In this document: piece by piece, positions 1 through 12,231 of the stretch
Layout: the number at the start of each line of letters is the position of its first letter
Position numbering within the stretch: position 1 is the stretch's first letter
NCBI GenBank assembly: GCA_030844895.1
Contig: CM061230.1
Coordinates: 722,705 to 786,704, forward strand
DNA length: 64,000 nucleotides
Origin: Ambrosia x helenae
Taxonomy: Eukaryota; Streptophyta; Magnoliopsida; Asterales; Asteraceae
Reading direction: 5' to 3'
Made by a program: the position numbers and the translations under genes
Notes under the pieces: generated by a model
Seen by the model: only the letters and a program-made list of their open reading frames with translations
Told to the model about the DNA's origin: nothing
The model's database searches: none

Positions 1-155
1 TTTATTACGAGTGTTAGTGTGTTAGATGCACTGTTTAGACAACTATAAGTCTACATGAATTTTTAATTCTTAATTATTTTCACATTCTGTTTTAAGTATG
101 AGTGATTAGTCATCAACCAATGGTATATATGGCACGTGGTGATGGCTTTTAGAAA

Positions 156-402
156 ATTTTTTTTAACGGCTAACAAATCAATCCCGATCACTCACGAAGT
201 ACCCACTGGACAAAGGAGTACTTCGAGAGTAACCCGGGTCCACCAATAAATTCACACCAGTTTTCGGGGAAAACCCGCCGCCCGAAGGCCCACTGCGGTA
301 AAACCCGGCCCACTAGCAGCATTTTGCTGCCAGCAGGACTCAAACTCCCTACCTCCCACAAGGAAAGCAAGGAGGGTGCCACTCCACCATAAGGGGATTG
401 AC
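156..402 (-). mobile_element. tRNA-derived SINE with TSD
   Basis: The element reads on the minus strand and ends in an A-run, seen as a T-run at 156-164. It is flanked by the direct repeat GCTTTTAGAAA at 145-155 and 403-413. Its far end contains a B-box-like GAGTTTGAGTCCTGC, which points to a tRNA-derived head. It shares the 'aacggc' poly(A)-proximal end and the middle section with other SINEs in this window. Confidence 0.75.
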
Positions 403-413
403 GCTTTTAGAAA

Positions 414-3025
414 TTATATCTTCTTTAGAATATCCGCTCCATATAAAAATAAAAATAAGATAGTCGTATTATTTACATGACTTCAGCGAACAACGTTTTT
501 CCATGCAAACATCTTTAGTAACATGGCTACATGAATTTCCCATCGAACCACCATTTGGTGACCTCATACAACCGAAGTGGCTATGTGGATTAATTCAAGC
601 CAATATTTATAATTATAGTGGAAAACTTTTCTAAAAGCAGAATGATTGCAAATTTTTAGGAAGAAACTACCCTAGGTATAACCTTCTTTTTTTGGATAAT
701 CCAATCATGATTGACTAATCCAAGGATTAATTTAAGCAAATTCTTAGAAAGAAACTACCTAGGTATAACCTTATTTTAATCACTAATAATATATTAGGAT
801 GAGTTTCCAACAATAACCCATGACTTTTCTTATGGAAAGTTGTGAGTTGGATACTCGCCAAAAGCAATTTGCTTCGGGTTGAGCCAGAGGCCGGGTTTTC
901 CTTCAGGCGAGGTGAGCTGGGTCATCGCGTTCTCTAAGAAACAAAGCACAACAGACATAAAAGGTATAGCTTGAGTAAAATTGAATAATTTAGATTGCAT
1001 GTCTTAGCGGATTTTCTAAGCGCTAAAAGCATGCATACATGATACATCATGACAATCGATTAAGATTATATTTATTGACTTTATGGAGACATATATAATA
1101 TTGTTTTGGATTCGATTATTAGAGGCCTGAAAGTAAGTTGTGAAATGACTAAAGCTCACTAAAGAGTTTATACAAACGAAACCTAACCCGGTGAGGGTTT
1201 AGTACACTTCGAACTACATTTTGATAACAAACAATAATATGGGGCTAAACGTACGAACCCGTGTGAGAGGGAAGCGACATTCCTTCAAATAGAATTGTAG
1301 AGGGTGCAATTCCTAATAACCCTAAAAAACCATGTTAGCTAGTGCTTAACCCCTGGGTTGCGGGGATGCGGGTCATAAAACTGTGCTAAATAGCAAACTA
1401 TAACCGAAATCGGGGGAAAATCAAAAAACATAAAGGTGAACTTTTACTACACATGACGTAAAATATAGGTAAAGACAAACACGAACTTATACCGCGAGCT
1501 GACGTAAAACATAGACAAACTCGAATCAACCAATCCTACTCTAATTGCTATATACAGTAATTAAATGGGTAAGAGAGTATAAAAGACGTAACCGAAAGTT
1601 AAAATAATTAATAAATTCTGATTATTCAAGTTACATTTCTGTATAATTTAATATAGATTTGTTTTCCCGTAACGAACTTAGCAATTGAATCCGTTAAATT
1701 TTGAATATCTATACTACATTATAAAGGGGAGACAAGGACAAATATGTTCAAATTGTCAAAGTTAAGATGACATTTGAAAAAACACATGCTTTAAACCTAT
1801 AATGTCATATAAAATTTTCCCATATTACCCCTTGATGCATTGTTATTTGTACATTCATTGCCTTCACTCTTCACATATCATTTTACATGAATTTTAAGAT
1901 GGCATAGGGAAAGTTTCATTCTTAAAACCCAAATGTCATGTAATTTTTTTTCTTTCTACCCTTCATGCAAAACCTACTTGTACATATTCTTTTATCATAA
2001 CCTTCAATTACCATTAATCTATATCTATACTATCCTTATGTCTATGTTTGTACCACAAAAAAACTACACGATTTCACCTATGTGATGATATCCACCACAA
2101 TTTAATTCATGTTTATTTAGAAAGATAATTTTCGGTTGTAGTATAGACGAACTTGTGCCATATGACCGCACATCATGTTTTAAGAAAAATGTTTTTAATG
2201 TGAAATTACTATATATGGTGTATGAAAAAAAATATTAACATCTTTCACATAAACAATACATTTACTTACATACTTTGTTGGTTTTAAAAATATATGTTTT
2301 CTTATATATTTAAATTATTGCTATTATTTGTATTTATTAAAATTTCTATGACATTATTTGGTTTTAATTACATATTATATATAATCTATAATCTATATCT
2401 ATACTATATTATAAAGGAGGAGATATGTGCAAATATGTTCAAATTGTCCAAAGTTAAAATGGCATAACAAGGGTTTCTTTATAATTTTCTAAAGTTTACC
2501 ACTTTTCTTCTCTAAATGCCCCTAGAAGATAATTAACTTTTATATAAAAATGGAACTCACCCAAACTAAATAAACACACGGGATAGTAATATTTTTGAAC
2601 AAATTTCATATAATGACGATGAAATATAATAATTTATGTTACCACAATGAAAAATCTTATCCCGGCTAAACTTGTATGAATTTTAAAATTTTGCCATAAT
2701 AATACTTATATTATAAACCCTTTTCATATATATGCGTCTACCCAGCGGCAAAGTGGGCGGGATGGTTTGACTCACTGACTACATTGGGCAATTTTTTAGC
2801 TGCTGTCTGCTGTGTCAAGTTAGGCAAGTCTATTACAAACTTACAAATCACAACTTTTTATTTTTAAATGGACAATGACCTTCATATGATAGCTTATACA
2901 ATATCATATTATTAAAGAAAACATGCAGTGCTAATCCATTGGCAGTAGGTGATATTTAGTTGGTTGTTAAAGAAAACATGTTCAGATTAATGTTTCTTGT
3001 TTATTGAACTTCTCATTTTCAGTGG
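414..3025. other. AT-rich spacer with repeat fragments
   Basis: No coding region is supported here. A short direct repeat around AAACTACCCTAGGTATAACC occurs near 664-690 and again near 750-774. Two related segments beginning TCTATACTAYATTATAAAG start at 1708 and 2398; they resemble Helitron 5' ends, but no matching 3' hairpin plus CTAG end was found. A tract near 1350-1500 resembles common plant repeat sequence but could not be assigned. Confidence 0.5.
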
Positions 3026-3038
3026 TTGACAAGTTAGT

Positions 3039-3353
3039 TTTTTTTTTTTTTTTGAACGGCCAACGAATCAATTTCGAGCACTCTCGGGTACCCTTTTGGC
3101 GAATCAGGTACTCGAGAGTACCCGGGCCACCAATTGCCACCAATTCCCGGGAAAACCCGACCACTCACCTGCCCGAAGGCACAACGGTGAAATAATCGGT
3201 AAAACCGGTCGGGATCAGGACTCGAACCCAAGCCAATGGCCGGGTCATCCCTCATTTCCCCTCCACCAATGTAGCTAGTGGGAATTGAACCCAAACCTCT
3301 CATAGGAAACTTTAGGCCCTCAACCAACCAACTGGGCTACAAGTGTTGGACGA
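3039..3353 (-). mobile_element. Dimeric tRNA-derived SINE with 13-bp TSD
   Basis: The direct repeat TTGACAAGTTAGT flanks the element at 3026-3038 and 3354-3366. Read on the minus strand, it starts with a tRNA-like head (A box about TAGCCCAGTTGG, B box GGTTTGGGTTCAATTCC). A second B-box-like GGGTTCGAGTCC follows about 75 bases on, then a body ending in poly(A), seen as T at 3039-3053. Two B boxes suggest a dimeric head. A related copy at about 47,188-47,398 has only the second head. Confidence 0.85.
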
Positions 3354-3366
3354 TTGACAAGTTAGT

Positions 3367-3924
3367 ATTAGTGGGATCACTATATTTCAAAGTAAGTTGG
3401 AAAATAATGCTATTCACGAGTCGCAAGATGATCTACAAAGTGGTTAATAATTGAGTTAAGGTTTTATTGGCATTGGACTCTTATTCTTTTGCATTTTCTT
3501 CACATACATTCTTGTCGCTTCTTTTTTGACTTTCTTTTTTGGAAAAAAATGTTGAAACGACACACAGCATAAAAGTGGTAATGTTGATGAACATGGGTGA
3601 GCATGGTCATGGTGGCTACAGCACTGGCTCACACCTACAGTAGCCATTTCTTTCCTCTTGGGCTTGCTTGGTGGGGACTGAGGGTGGGGGTTTTGGGTTC
3701 TATAGTTGACTTACGTTACTCCACGTACGTAAGATTTGATGGCGAATCATAACTGGATTTATTTAGTTTTTATTTTATCTTTGGAACAATAATAAGCCAT
3801 ATCATTATGAAGGGATACTTTTTTTTTTTTCAACTTAGCTTTAGATTACACTTTATGAAACTAAGCAAAAGTGGAAAAATAGATAAGATATTTATATGAT
3901 TTTCAAACTTATTTTAGGGTTTTT
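3367..3924. other. Spacer, nothing recognised
   Basis: AT-rich sequence with short T runs. No coding, RNA or transposon signature could be supported. Confidence 0.4.
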
Positions 3925-3937
3925 GAAGGATATAAGT

Positions 3938-4050
3938 TTTTTTTTTGAAAGGCGAATTTCTTGCTTCTTGTGAGACTTGAACTCAAGAACTCACACTTTT
4001 AGTGTATTAAAAGGTCTTGCCTTACCACTGGACCACCAACCCCAATGGCT
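3938..4050 (-). mobile_element. Short tRNA-derived SINE with 13-bp TSD
   Basis: The direct repeat GAAGGATATAAGT flanks the element at 3925-3937 and 4051-4063. On the minus strand it has an A box in TGGTCCAGTGGTAAGGC and a B box in GAGTTCAAGTCTC, and it ends in poly(A). At 113 bp it is little more than a tRNA-like head with a short tail, and it is a different family from the neighbour at 3039-3353. Confidence 0.85.
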
Positions 4051-4189
4051 GAAGGATATAAGTGACACGGAGTTGATGCAAGAACTAAGGGACATACGAC
4101 TACAAATGAAATAAATGTTTAGCGAATAGTTCGTGAACTGTTTGGTGAGAAGTTTGTTTGTGTTCATTTATTTATCAAATGTATAAACA

Positions 4190-5330
4190 CAAGCAAGAAA
4201 TTTTGTTCATTAAGTTAAAAAATCGATGTCTTTCTCCATTTGTCTCGCCTCTTGGATCGCAACGAACTTTTTGTTTTTGGCGGCTCTTTCTTGCATTGTC
4301 TCCAAACGCCAAGCTCCAAGGTCTCGTATATCTTGAAGCCGTTGATTCATCTCTTTGAAGTCTTCTTTCAACTCGCCACCTGTCGAAGACGACTCCGCCC
4401 TTCCCCCCTTCGCGTGCTTCTTCTACCGGGTGGTCGGGCCAACTCCTCTTCCTCTTCGGAAACATCCTCATTTAAATCGACGTTTCGAGCATCGGAAGTT
4501 GGCATATCTGGATCAAGCGAAGAAGATGTTTTGGACCGTTTGGCTTTGTGCCTAATAGTAGACGTCATACCCGGTACGTTAGCTCATTTAGGACTTCATT
4601 TTAGAAGCCCCCGATACCTCAGGAGAATGTCCCACGCGTTGTGTTGAACTCTTCCAACGTTTTTTTTTTCAAAATATCTGCATCGCTACAACCGCTATCT
4701 CAATTATCCTTCACACGTTGGAAAACGTCTTGAAAGGCATGGCATCTCGCGTTTATATCTGTCCACTTGCCTGAAATCGAGTCGTTTTCCCGATATTCTC
4801 CTCTACAAATCGCCTTGAAAAATGTTTCTCGAATCCTTTGCCAAAATAGAGAACTTTGATAGTTGGCTACAAAAATAGAACATATATGTTAGTACACTAT
4901 TACACTTTAAAAAAAAGAATAGAACATATATATTATTATATTTTTTAAAAAAAATAATAGAACAAATATATTATTATACTTTATTTTATAAAGATAAATA
5001 GAATTATAAAAAAATAACATTTACCAACATTGGGATCTTCCGAAATGTCTAGCCAAGCTCGTGCGAGCGCGTACTCCTCGTCTTTGGTCCAACCTTGATA
5101 AGGACTTCGTGTACGAGGCTGCACATACCCCTTTTTTTATGAGAGCATTTTTGGGTTGAAAGCTCTCAGGGTCGTGCTCGGGTTGCGTCTCCGGCACGTG
5201 ATCGAGGTCGGTTCTTCTTGAAAACCAGACATACCACTTACGCTAATATTCATATTGCTTGCGAAACCCATTGGACCTTGAAAATATTGTTAGGGCATGT
5301 TAAGTAGTTGCAAAAACCACATGGATCTCG
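4190..5330 (-). pseudogene. Decayed NAM-associated/trihelix-like gene
   Basis: Minus-strand translation gives a tryptophan-started block, WTKDEEYALARAWLDISED, near 5040-5110. An apparent intron beginning GTAAATG follows. The next exon reads NYQSSLFWQRIRETFF and then GKWTDINARCHAFQDVF near 4730-4870. A basic and acidic tail with a KAKRSK motif follows near 4,390-4,560. This order is typical of plant proteins annotated as NAM-associated or trihelix/Myb-like, many of which derive from or travel with PIF/Harbinger transposons. Stops and frame changes, for example after VKDN near 4,700, break the frame, so this copy is very unlikely to be functional. The exact ends are approximate. Confidence 0.6.
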
Positions 5331-5339
5331 TGTCGCAAT

Positions 5340-6785
5340 ATTAATAGTTAAAGGTTGGTAGCGGTTGGGTGGTGTTTGGACGATACGCGTTTGGGTTGGT
5401 TGGGCGAGATGGAACACCGAAAAGGGGCGGAATGGATGCCAGATAATATATTTTTTTAAGTAGTAAAGAATTTATAAAAATTGAGAGAATGTATAAGATG
5501 GTGTATAAAAAATGGGGTGAGAGGTGAGGTTTAAATAGGTAAAAATTTGATTTAAAAAATTGATTTGTTTTATACGACTCTTTTTTAACGGCCAAAATAA
5601 TATAACCGTTGGTGTGGTGTGTTTTGATTGGACGAAGGAAGCAACAGCACAACGCGAAATCTTTCACGCTCTCACCAATTCAAGCCCGTTGACGCCCTAG
5701 GGGGCGGTGTGTCGGCGCTAATAGGGACACCAAATGCCCATTTCACGCCCTTTTAAACTGCCACTGCACATGGTCTTATAAACATGTATATGTGTTTAGA
5801 TATATAATAATTCTCTAACCTACATATGTGTAGGAAATTTATTTTCCAAGATTCTTACATGACTATTTTACATCATTCATGTTTACAGTGGCGGATCCAA
5901 GATTGTTTTTCAATGGGTTCACGGTTTTTGGATACTCCAACTTTACAGGATCGGACATAAAAGTTTTCGGGTCGGTTCGGTCGATTAGTTCATCAAATGT
6001 TAGTTGATCAATAAAGTTTATTTAGATAGTATGATTAATGTTCCGGTATGATCAATCACGAGTTTCTACCTACTTTAGCTTTACAAGGTTCCTAGAAAAA
6101 TTTAGAGGAGTACTCATTTAAATTATCATTAACTTTCCTTTTCTTATTTTCACGGACACATTTATACCCGGTGTTATCTTTGGCATGAAAGCCATCTCCG
6201 GCAGTACACCACTGTTCCGGTTGTTGTACTCTAGAAGACAAACCGTCTAAGAGAAGGCGCAAAATCTATTTTAAGGGAAACATGTAAAATACGTGCATCA
6301 ACCAAAAACATCAACTTTTTGGTTTTTCCTATTCTTACAGTGGAGCTTTCCTACGAGACGGTAAAGTTGAAGCTTTTTGAAGACATCAGCTTGAATCAAG
6401 ATTTGGTATATTTTGTTTGTATCTTATTTGGTTTATTTAGTTTTTCTGTAAATGGTATTACACTTTATATTTCTTACGAATAACAAGAGCATCATTATTA
6501 TAAATGATTTTATTATTATAATTTTAGTAAAATAGTAAGCTCATTTCCTACGCACAATGTATTCACTTGATGTAGTTAGATAAACCGGATAAATGTTTTT
6601 ATGTTAAGCCGTGATAATGTATAAGTCATCGAAACACGATCGTGAAAACTTTTGAAGTTGCCTCAAGGTTCATCTATCTGGTACTTTTCCCCCCTCATTT
6701 CTCTTACAAGATCTAAAATATGATCGTTTATAAAAGCTCACTATTTTCCACTTCGACGTGGCTTTTTTTTATTAGAGTTTCAACA

Positions 6786-6818
<33 letters not shown>

Positions 6819-6930
6819 CTTTCATAGGGTGAATGCTAGTGTACAGGTCTCCGAAACCAAGCACTTAACAATGCACCAGTTTCCTCCAGTAGTTAAACAT
6901 ATTCATGATTGATAAAACGAGAATGGCTAA
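5340..6930. other. Spacer with MITE-like ends, no gene seen
   Basis: The sequence near 5,690-5,775 resembles the end of a Harbinger-type MITE (GGCGTGAAATGGGC on the minus strand and a terminal AAGACCATGTGCAGTGG). At 5,886 a CAGTGGCGGATCC end resembles the hAT-like MITEs further on, but its partner end was not found. A T-run of about 30 lies at 6,790-6,819. Confidence 0.4.
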
Positions 6931-7238
6931 GACCCTATGTAGTCAAGCGCCATCTTAGACGTTATCTCCCTTTTCACGCCCCCTACACCATTACGTAGGG
7001 GGGGGGGGGGGTGATGTTTCAAAAAATGGTCCAATTTAATCACGCCAAAACAAGTGAAATGGAAAATAGTGAAATGGTCAAAAAAGTGAAATGATCAAAT
7101 TTTGTAATTTTTTTTTCAACATAACCCCCTACACCACTACACCCCATTTTCACTTCAAATCCCATGCTGACTTAGCTGTCACGTAGACCAATCAGAATCA
7201 ACGGCCTTATGTTTTTCCTCTTACCACTACACATGGTC
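6931..7238. mobile_element. PIF/Harbinger-like MITE, TSD TAA
   Basis: Inverted ends are GACCCTATGTAGT on the left and GACCATGTGTAGT on the right, read inward. TAA lies directly outside each end (6928-6930 and 7239-7241). The interior is non-coding and contains a G-run at about 6999-7012. The 3-bp TSD and termini fit a Tourist-like MITE. Confidence 0.65.
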
Positions 7239-7241
7239 TAA

Positions 7242-8137
7242 GAGAAATAATATTAAATTAAGATTTCAAATATATTTCTCTACAAGATAACATTAGTAAA
7301 GCAACTATGGTACCATAAATTATGCAATCAAAGATTAATCCAAATTACGCAACAAGAATGTTCAATTCCTTTCTTCATGTACCTTGTTTTTATGTGTTGA
7401 ATATATAATTCCACTTGTTCTTAAAATTATTGAAGTCGAAGAGTGTATCTTTTCACCTAATATTCCTTTTAGATTATAAAGTATGTAATTACATTTGCAT
7501 TATCATAGGGTTGAAACTCTAGACAATTGTTCTTTTGCTCACCAAATTCAAACGTACAAACAAAATCACCTAACCTTATCAAAGACATGATTTTAAAAGA
7601 ATCATGTTTAATTCACATTTGTGTATTTTTCATAAAGTTTTGCTATTATGATCATCGATTAACGAAAGGCAATCACGAATAGGAGTTTAAGAAAATAGAA
7701 GCGATGATTGTTTAAACGACCAAAAATAGAAGCGATGATTGACTTATAACGCGTGTGTGACACATCAATGTACAATAACCCTATCTTTGGTGGAGAAGAA
7801 GACATGGAGTATACTAGTATAGGTTGAATGTAACCATGGGCCGATTGGTGGTCCAAAAAGAATATATTGGATGTGTCTCGACCACATACATCCTTTACTT
7901 TTAGGCATCATATATTCTAATATGACATCCTTCGTCCACTCTCCACATGATTCATATGTATAGCTTTTTATGTTAAATAACTTTAAGTTACATTACAAAA
8001 AGAGCTTGAAAAAACTGAGGTAGAAAAGTTTTCCTTTTTTTAAAATTAAATTTTGAAAAATTGAAAACCCCATTGAGTTGAGAAAACTTAGAAAACCTAT
8101 GTAAAAACCATCTTTTTTTTTGAAAAAAAAAATACAT
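7242..8137. other. AT-rich spacer, nothing recognised
   Basis: No gene, RNA or complete mobile element could be supported in this stretch. Confidence 0.4.
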
Positions 8138-8366
8138 AAGGTAACATACATGTTTTTTATCGTTTTGGGCCCAAAAAATAAAAAAAGAGCCGATTGGACA
8201 TTTTTAAAAAAAAAAACAAACAAAGTTTGCGCTGTTAACATATGTTTTAAGCTTTTTAACATATGTAACAGCGCAAACTTTGTTTATTTTTTTTAAAAAA
8301 ATATCCTATCGGCGTTTTTTTTTATTTTCTTTGGTCCAAAACGCTTAAATACATGTATGTTACCTT
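8138..8366. repeat. Foldback element (long imperfect hairpin)
   Basis: The left end AAGGTAACATACATG is the exact inverse of the right end CATGTATGTTACCTT. The arms of about 110 bases stay complementary towards a short centre near 8,250-8,260, with inner arms GTTTGCGCTGTTAACATATG and CATATGTAACAGCGCAAAC. No protein is encoded. It is probably a foldback MITE. No convincing TSD was found because the palindrome extends to the ends. Confidence 0.7.
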
Positions 8367-8412
8367 GTCCCCTAAGTTTAATTAAGTAGCCTTTAATTTG
8401 GCAAGTTTGACA

Positions 8413-9090
8413 CCTGTTAAACTTATGGGCTCACTTCAGTCTCAAGAAGCTAGATTGAATGGGAGGAGTGTTGGATTGAAGACATGCACTTTAAGTCATG
8501 CAGCCTCAAGCGAGAAGATCTCCCAATGATCAGTTTTCAGGACGAGGTTGTGGAAGAAACTCTTTAAAAGGAAGAGGAAGAGGCAGGATGCCTGGGAAGA
8601 ATATAGGACCACGGTGCTATCAGTGTCAAAGATATGGACATGTGAAGAAAGATTGTTGGTACAATAAAGATGCTCAAGTCAACATAGTTGCTGAACATGA
8701 TGATGATGATCAACAGGATGATCAACATTTGTTTTTGGCTTGTGTGCAGGATGACTCTAATGAAGACAAAGATGTGCAGTTGTTTGCTTTAATGGCAAAT
8801 GCAAGTAATGAAAGTATTCAAACTTCGTGGTTTATTGATTCTGGTTGTTTTAACCATATGACAGGCTGCAAAGGCAGTATCACTAGTTTGGACGAGTCCT
8901 TCAAACTAAATGTGAAATTTGGTGACATGAAGGACATTGTTGTGATTGGTAAAGGTGAGGTTAAGATCCCTACAACCAATGGTTGGTACAAACTTTTGTC
9001 TGATGTGTATTATGCCCATTAGTTAGAATTCAACTTGTTAAGCGTGGGTCAATTGATGAGAAAAGCATCATGCATTGTAATTTGAAGACA
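8413..9090 (+). pseudogene. Copia gag-protease fragment
   Basis: This is a remnant of a Ty1/copia polyprotein. A gag segment like LMGSLQSQEARLN lies at about 8,429-8,467. An open frame at 8498-9022 carries a CCHC zinc knuckle (Cys40, Cys43, His48, Cys53 of that frame) after a basic Gly/Arg stretch, then the aspartic protease motif WFIDSGCFNHMTG with the catalytic DSG at residues 114-116. Past a stop, a segment reading NLLSVGQL continues the usual protease-integrase junction. The 5' part of gag and the 5' LTR are missing. Integrase and the first half of reverse transcriptase are absent; the rest of pol resumes at 21,607 on the same strand. Confidence 0.85.
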
Positions 9091-9095
9091 ATGCT

Positions 9096-9960
9096 TGTCA
9101 CACCCTCAAATTCCACGTGCAGGGTTTTATCGCGAGGCGCGTGACACACCAGGATCCAAGTCAACGGTCACAATAAACGATAACTATATGTAAAATACGT
9201 AAACCAAAAACCATTAAGTTTCATAATACCAAAACCAACAGCGGAAGCTTAAATCTGTTTACAAACCAACATAAAATAAACGTAGTTTGAAAATGTTTAA
9301 AACATGCAACTAATACTCTAGACGTTGTGCAAGCCCCCATCGCCTAGTCCATGTACTGCTACTTTAGCGACCTGAGAAAACATGCCAAAAATGTCAACAT
9401 ATAATGTTGGTGAGTTCACAGGTTTTTATAAAACGTTTTCATAAGTTTCAAAGATCATTACCGTTACTGCTATGTTATAAGAACGTTAGCTAGATGTTAA
9501 GTATCGTCACTACTACGGTTAGAAACCATTACTGACATATAACCATATATGTATGCCCATAATGTTGAGCTACCGTTATCCTCGGTAGACCCGAAAGCTA
9601 GAGACAATATGCACCCGTCCGGCCTCCAACCGACCCGGGTGGGGTTTGTCAAGCCCAATAGATCTATCCACATTTCCCCCGTTATGTATACCCACATATT
9701 CATGGTTTCCCCTTGGAGTTAAGATGAAACGCCCGTATAGTAAACAACTATAAGTCTATAACCATAGTATAACATGACCTTTATGAATCCAAAGTACGTA
9801 GCATGTTTCTCCCCCAAAAGTAAAAGCAGTAAAAGTGGGGTTGTGGCACTCACCTTAGGTTGCGCCTTCTAATCAATAGAATAACTGACACGATATTTTA
9901 TGTGTTGACGGATATTTTATACATGTTGCAGGAAAAAGCTTGATGAGATGATACAAAAAA
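9096..9960. mobile_element. LTR fragment (outer nested element)
   Basis: It begins TGTCACACCCTCAAATTCC and contains GCGAGGCGCGTGACACACCAGG. It is clearly related to, but diverged from, the start of the next element at 9,963. A terminus of the same style (GGGTGTGACA) closes the block at 21,606. No 5-bp TSD links the two ends (ATGCT versus AGAAA), so the outer element is rearranged. Orientation is uncertain. Confidence 0.55.
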
Positions 9961-9962
9961 CA

Positions 9963-12231
9963 TGTCACACCCTCAAATTTCCACTGCGGGGTTTATACCG
10001 CGAGGCGCATGACAAACCAGGATCTCATAGCCATAAGTCACATGAACGACTCTAAATGCCCAACCATTTAGTTCGTTATTGCAAAACCAAGTTTAATGTT
10101 TAACCAAACCAAGAATAAGTATAGCGGAAGCGAATGAAAAACAGTTAAATAAAGTCTGCGTAAAACACCACGCCCAAAACCAAAAGAAAGTAGTTAAAAG
10201 TTTTAAAGATAGTTTAATGTTTGAGACCCATGACATGATGCATGCCCTAACTGTGCTCCTTTCCTAGTTACCTGCAAAAGCATGCTATCGTGTGTCAACA
10301 TAAAGCTGGTGAGTTCACAAAGTAAAGTAATTTAGTATGCAAATGCGCTGGTTTCCAAAACCACGTAAATAAGTAAAGTAAGTTGGTTCCTAGAACCGTG
10401 TAACCACTAGTTCATCGCATGTCAAGGGTAGCTAGCCCATTCATGATAACTAACACCGAATATACTGAACTGCTATGTACGTGTAGCCACAAAAGTGTGC
10501 CGCATGCCTGACATCATTGTCTATCCACAATGATAAAGTTTCGTTAAGTTATAGTTCACGCCCGCGCGCTCCCCGAGCCGGTGTGAGGTTTGTAAGACCT
10601 AATAGCGCTATCAACTAATAACCCGCTTGCCAACCCTGGCAACTCATTCGGTACGTGAGGACTTACAGATGATAGAGATGGTTTAGTTCATCAAGGACAC
10701 AATTGCGAACTAGCAAAGCAAAGCAAAGCAAACGACCCACACAAGGATCCATAGCATCCCAACCCGGGATGTGTAAGTAGTCCCAAACCGGACTATAAAA
10801 TGTTAAGTAAGTTGTCTCATACCTGAGACGCATGCTTTTGAGAAAAAGGGTAGTGAAACTCACCTTAATGTGCAAGCAAAAGAAATCCGAACCGCAAGTA
10901 AAGTATGCTACCGACACCCAAATATAAGTGTCACTAAGTGAGTATAGGCGTAATATCATTACACCATATAACTCGTTTGTCCAAGGCGTTTTAAACGTTC
11001 CAAAAGTGTGTAGGTGACGCCTAGTGATTCTACATGCAATAGTAAACCCTACGGACTCGTTGGTGAATGTATTGGTTACAATAAGTTTTTACATTCCATA
11101 TGTGTCCCAAACAAGTTTACATTCAGTTACACGTCAATTACATACCACTTAAGACCTCAATTAATCACATAAGCACATAATACACAATCTGTGTTTTCAG
11201 GACAGATTGTGCGCCATCAAAACCAATTTATTTAAAATAGTAAATCAGTGAGTTAATCTCCCAAATTTTTACTGAATTTTCTTTGGGATTCACTTAACAA
11301 TCCCTATTTTTGTTTTGTCTTAAATCCAAACACAAAAATAATTAAAATTCGTTTAACACAGCTATGTTCAGAAAACTTTCATAACAGACCAGTTTGGTAG
11401 AAAAATTCCCAAAAATTGTGTATTCATCCAAACGGGATGAATCCACTTGGAAAACTCAAATTACTTCAATGTTAACCTTCTGTAAAAATTTCATAACCGA
11501 ACTCTTTACAAAACTCGAGTTATGATGACTCGAAGTCGACTCAGTTTATTAACCCGAAATTCTGATATGACCTATTTTCAAAGAAAATTCCAAAAACGAG
11601 TCAACCGACGTCCAAATCACTTGATTTTACCCATTATGAAAAGCTAAGACCAGGTGTGATTTAATCATGCAAAGAAAATACCAAAATCACCATGTTAAAG
11701 TCGTGTTACAGCTCCTACAAGTTCATCTAATTATTCTGTCCAGATTCTAAATCACGCATAAACCCTAGTTTTAATCACTATCTTTGCACATAAACGATCA
11801 TCATTACTCAACAAACATCATATAACATTAATAACACATAACCTGATCAAACCTAGCAAGATACATATCAAACATCATCCATCATAAACCCTAGAAGTCT
11901 AAAACATCAAGAACATACAAGCTCATGCTATACATACAATAATCATCGCATAACATCATGTTTTAACCCCATTAATCTTTATGGACAACAAGTTTTAATA
12001 TTTATAAAAATGTTTCAGACCTGGACAAACCTTGTTATATGATTTTTATAACATAAACATAAGATTAAAGCGTAAAGGATCAAAGGTTATACCCTTAGCT
12101 CTTCGATTTGATCAACCGTACGCCTTTGGAGCTTCCCAATTGATGATCTTGAGCTTTAGCAGGTGCTTTAGGGTTAATAATTCGTGTGGGGCAGAAAGGG
12201 GGCGATTAGGGTTGAGTTTAGAGGTTGCATG
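9963..12231 (-). mobile_element. Ty3/gypsy-type LTR, distal part
   Basis: Starting TGTCACACCCTCAAATTTCC, this is the 3' part of a minus-strand LTR. It continues after the younger element as 20,805-21,290, where its 5' end reads TGTGATACCCCGC on the minus strand next to a polypurine tract. Without the insertion the LTR would be about 2.7 kb. No coding sequence was seen. The segment near 12,100-12,230 is the target into which the young element inserted. Confidence 0.6.
12227..12231. repeat. TSD GCATG, left copy
   Basis: Five bases GCATG directly precede the 5' LTR and recur directly after the 3' LTR at 20,805-20,809. A perfect 5-bp duplication is the normal footprint of LTR retrotransposon integrase. 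Confidence 0.95.

Noticed and set aside
3938..4050. A possible tRNA gene from the A and B boxes.
   Set aside because: Poly(A) tail and target-site duplications show a SINE; a cloverleaf was not established.
5886..6215. A hAT-like MITE beginning CAGTGGCGGATCC.
   Set aside because: No inverted partner end or 8-bp duplication was found.
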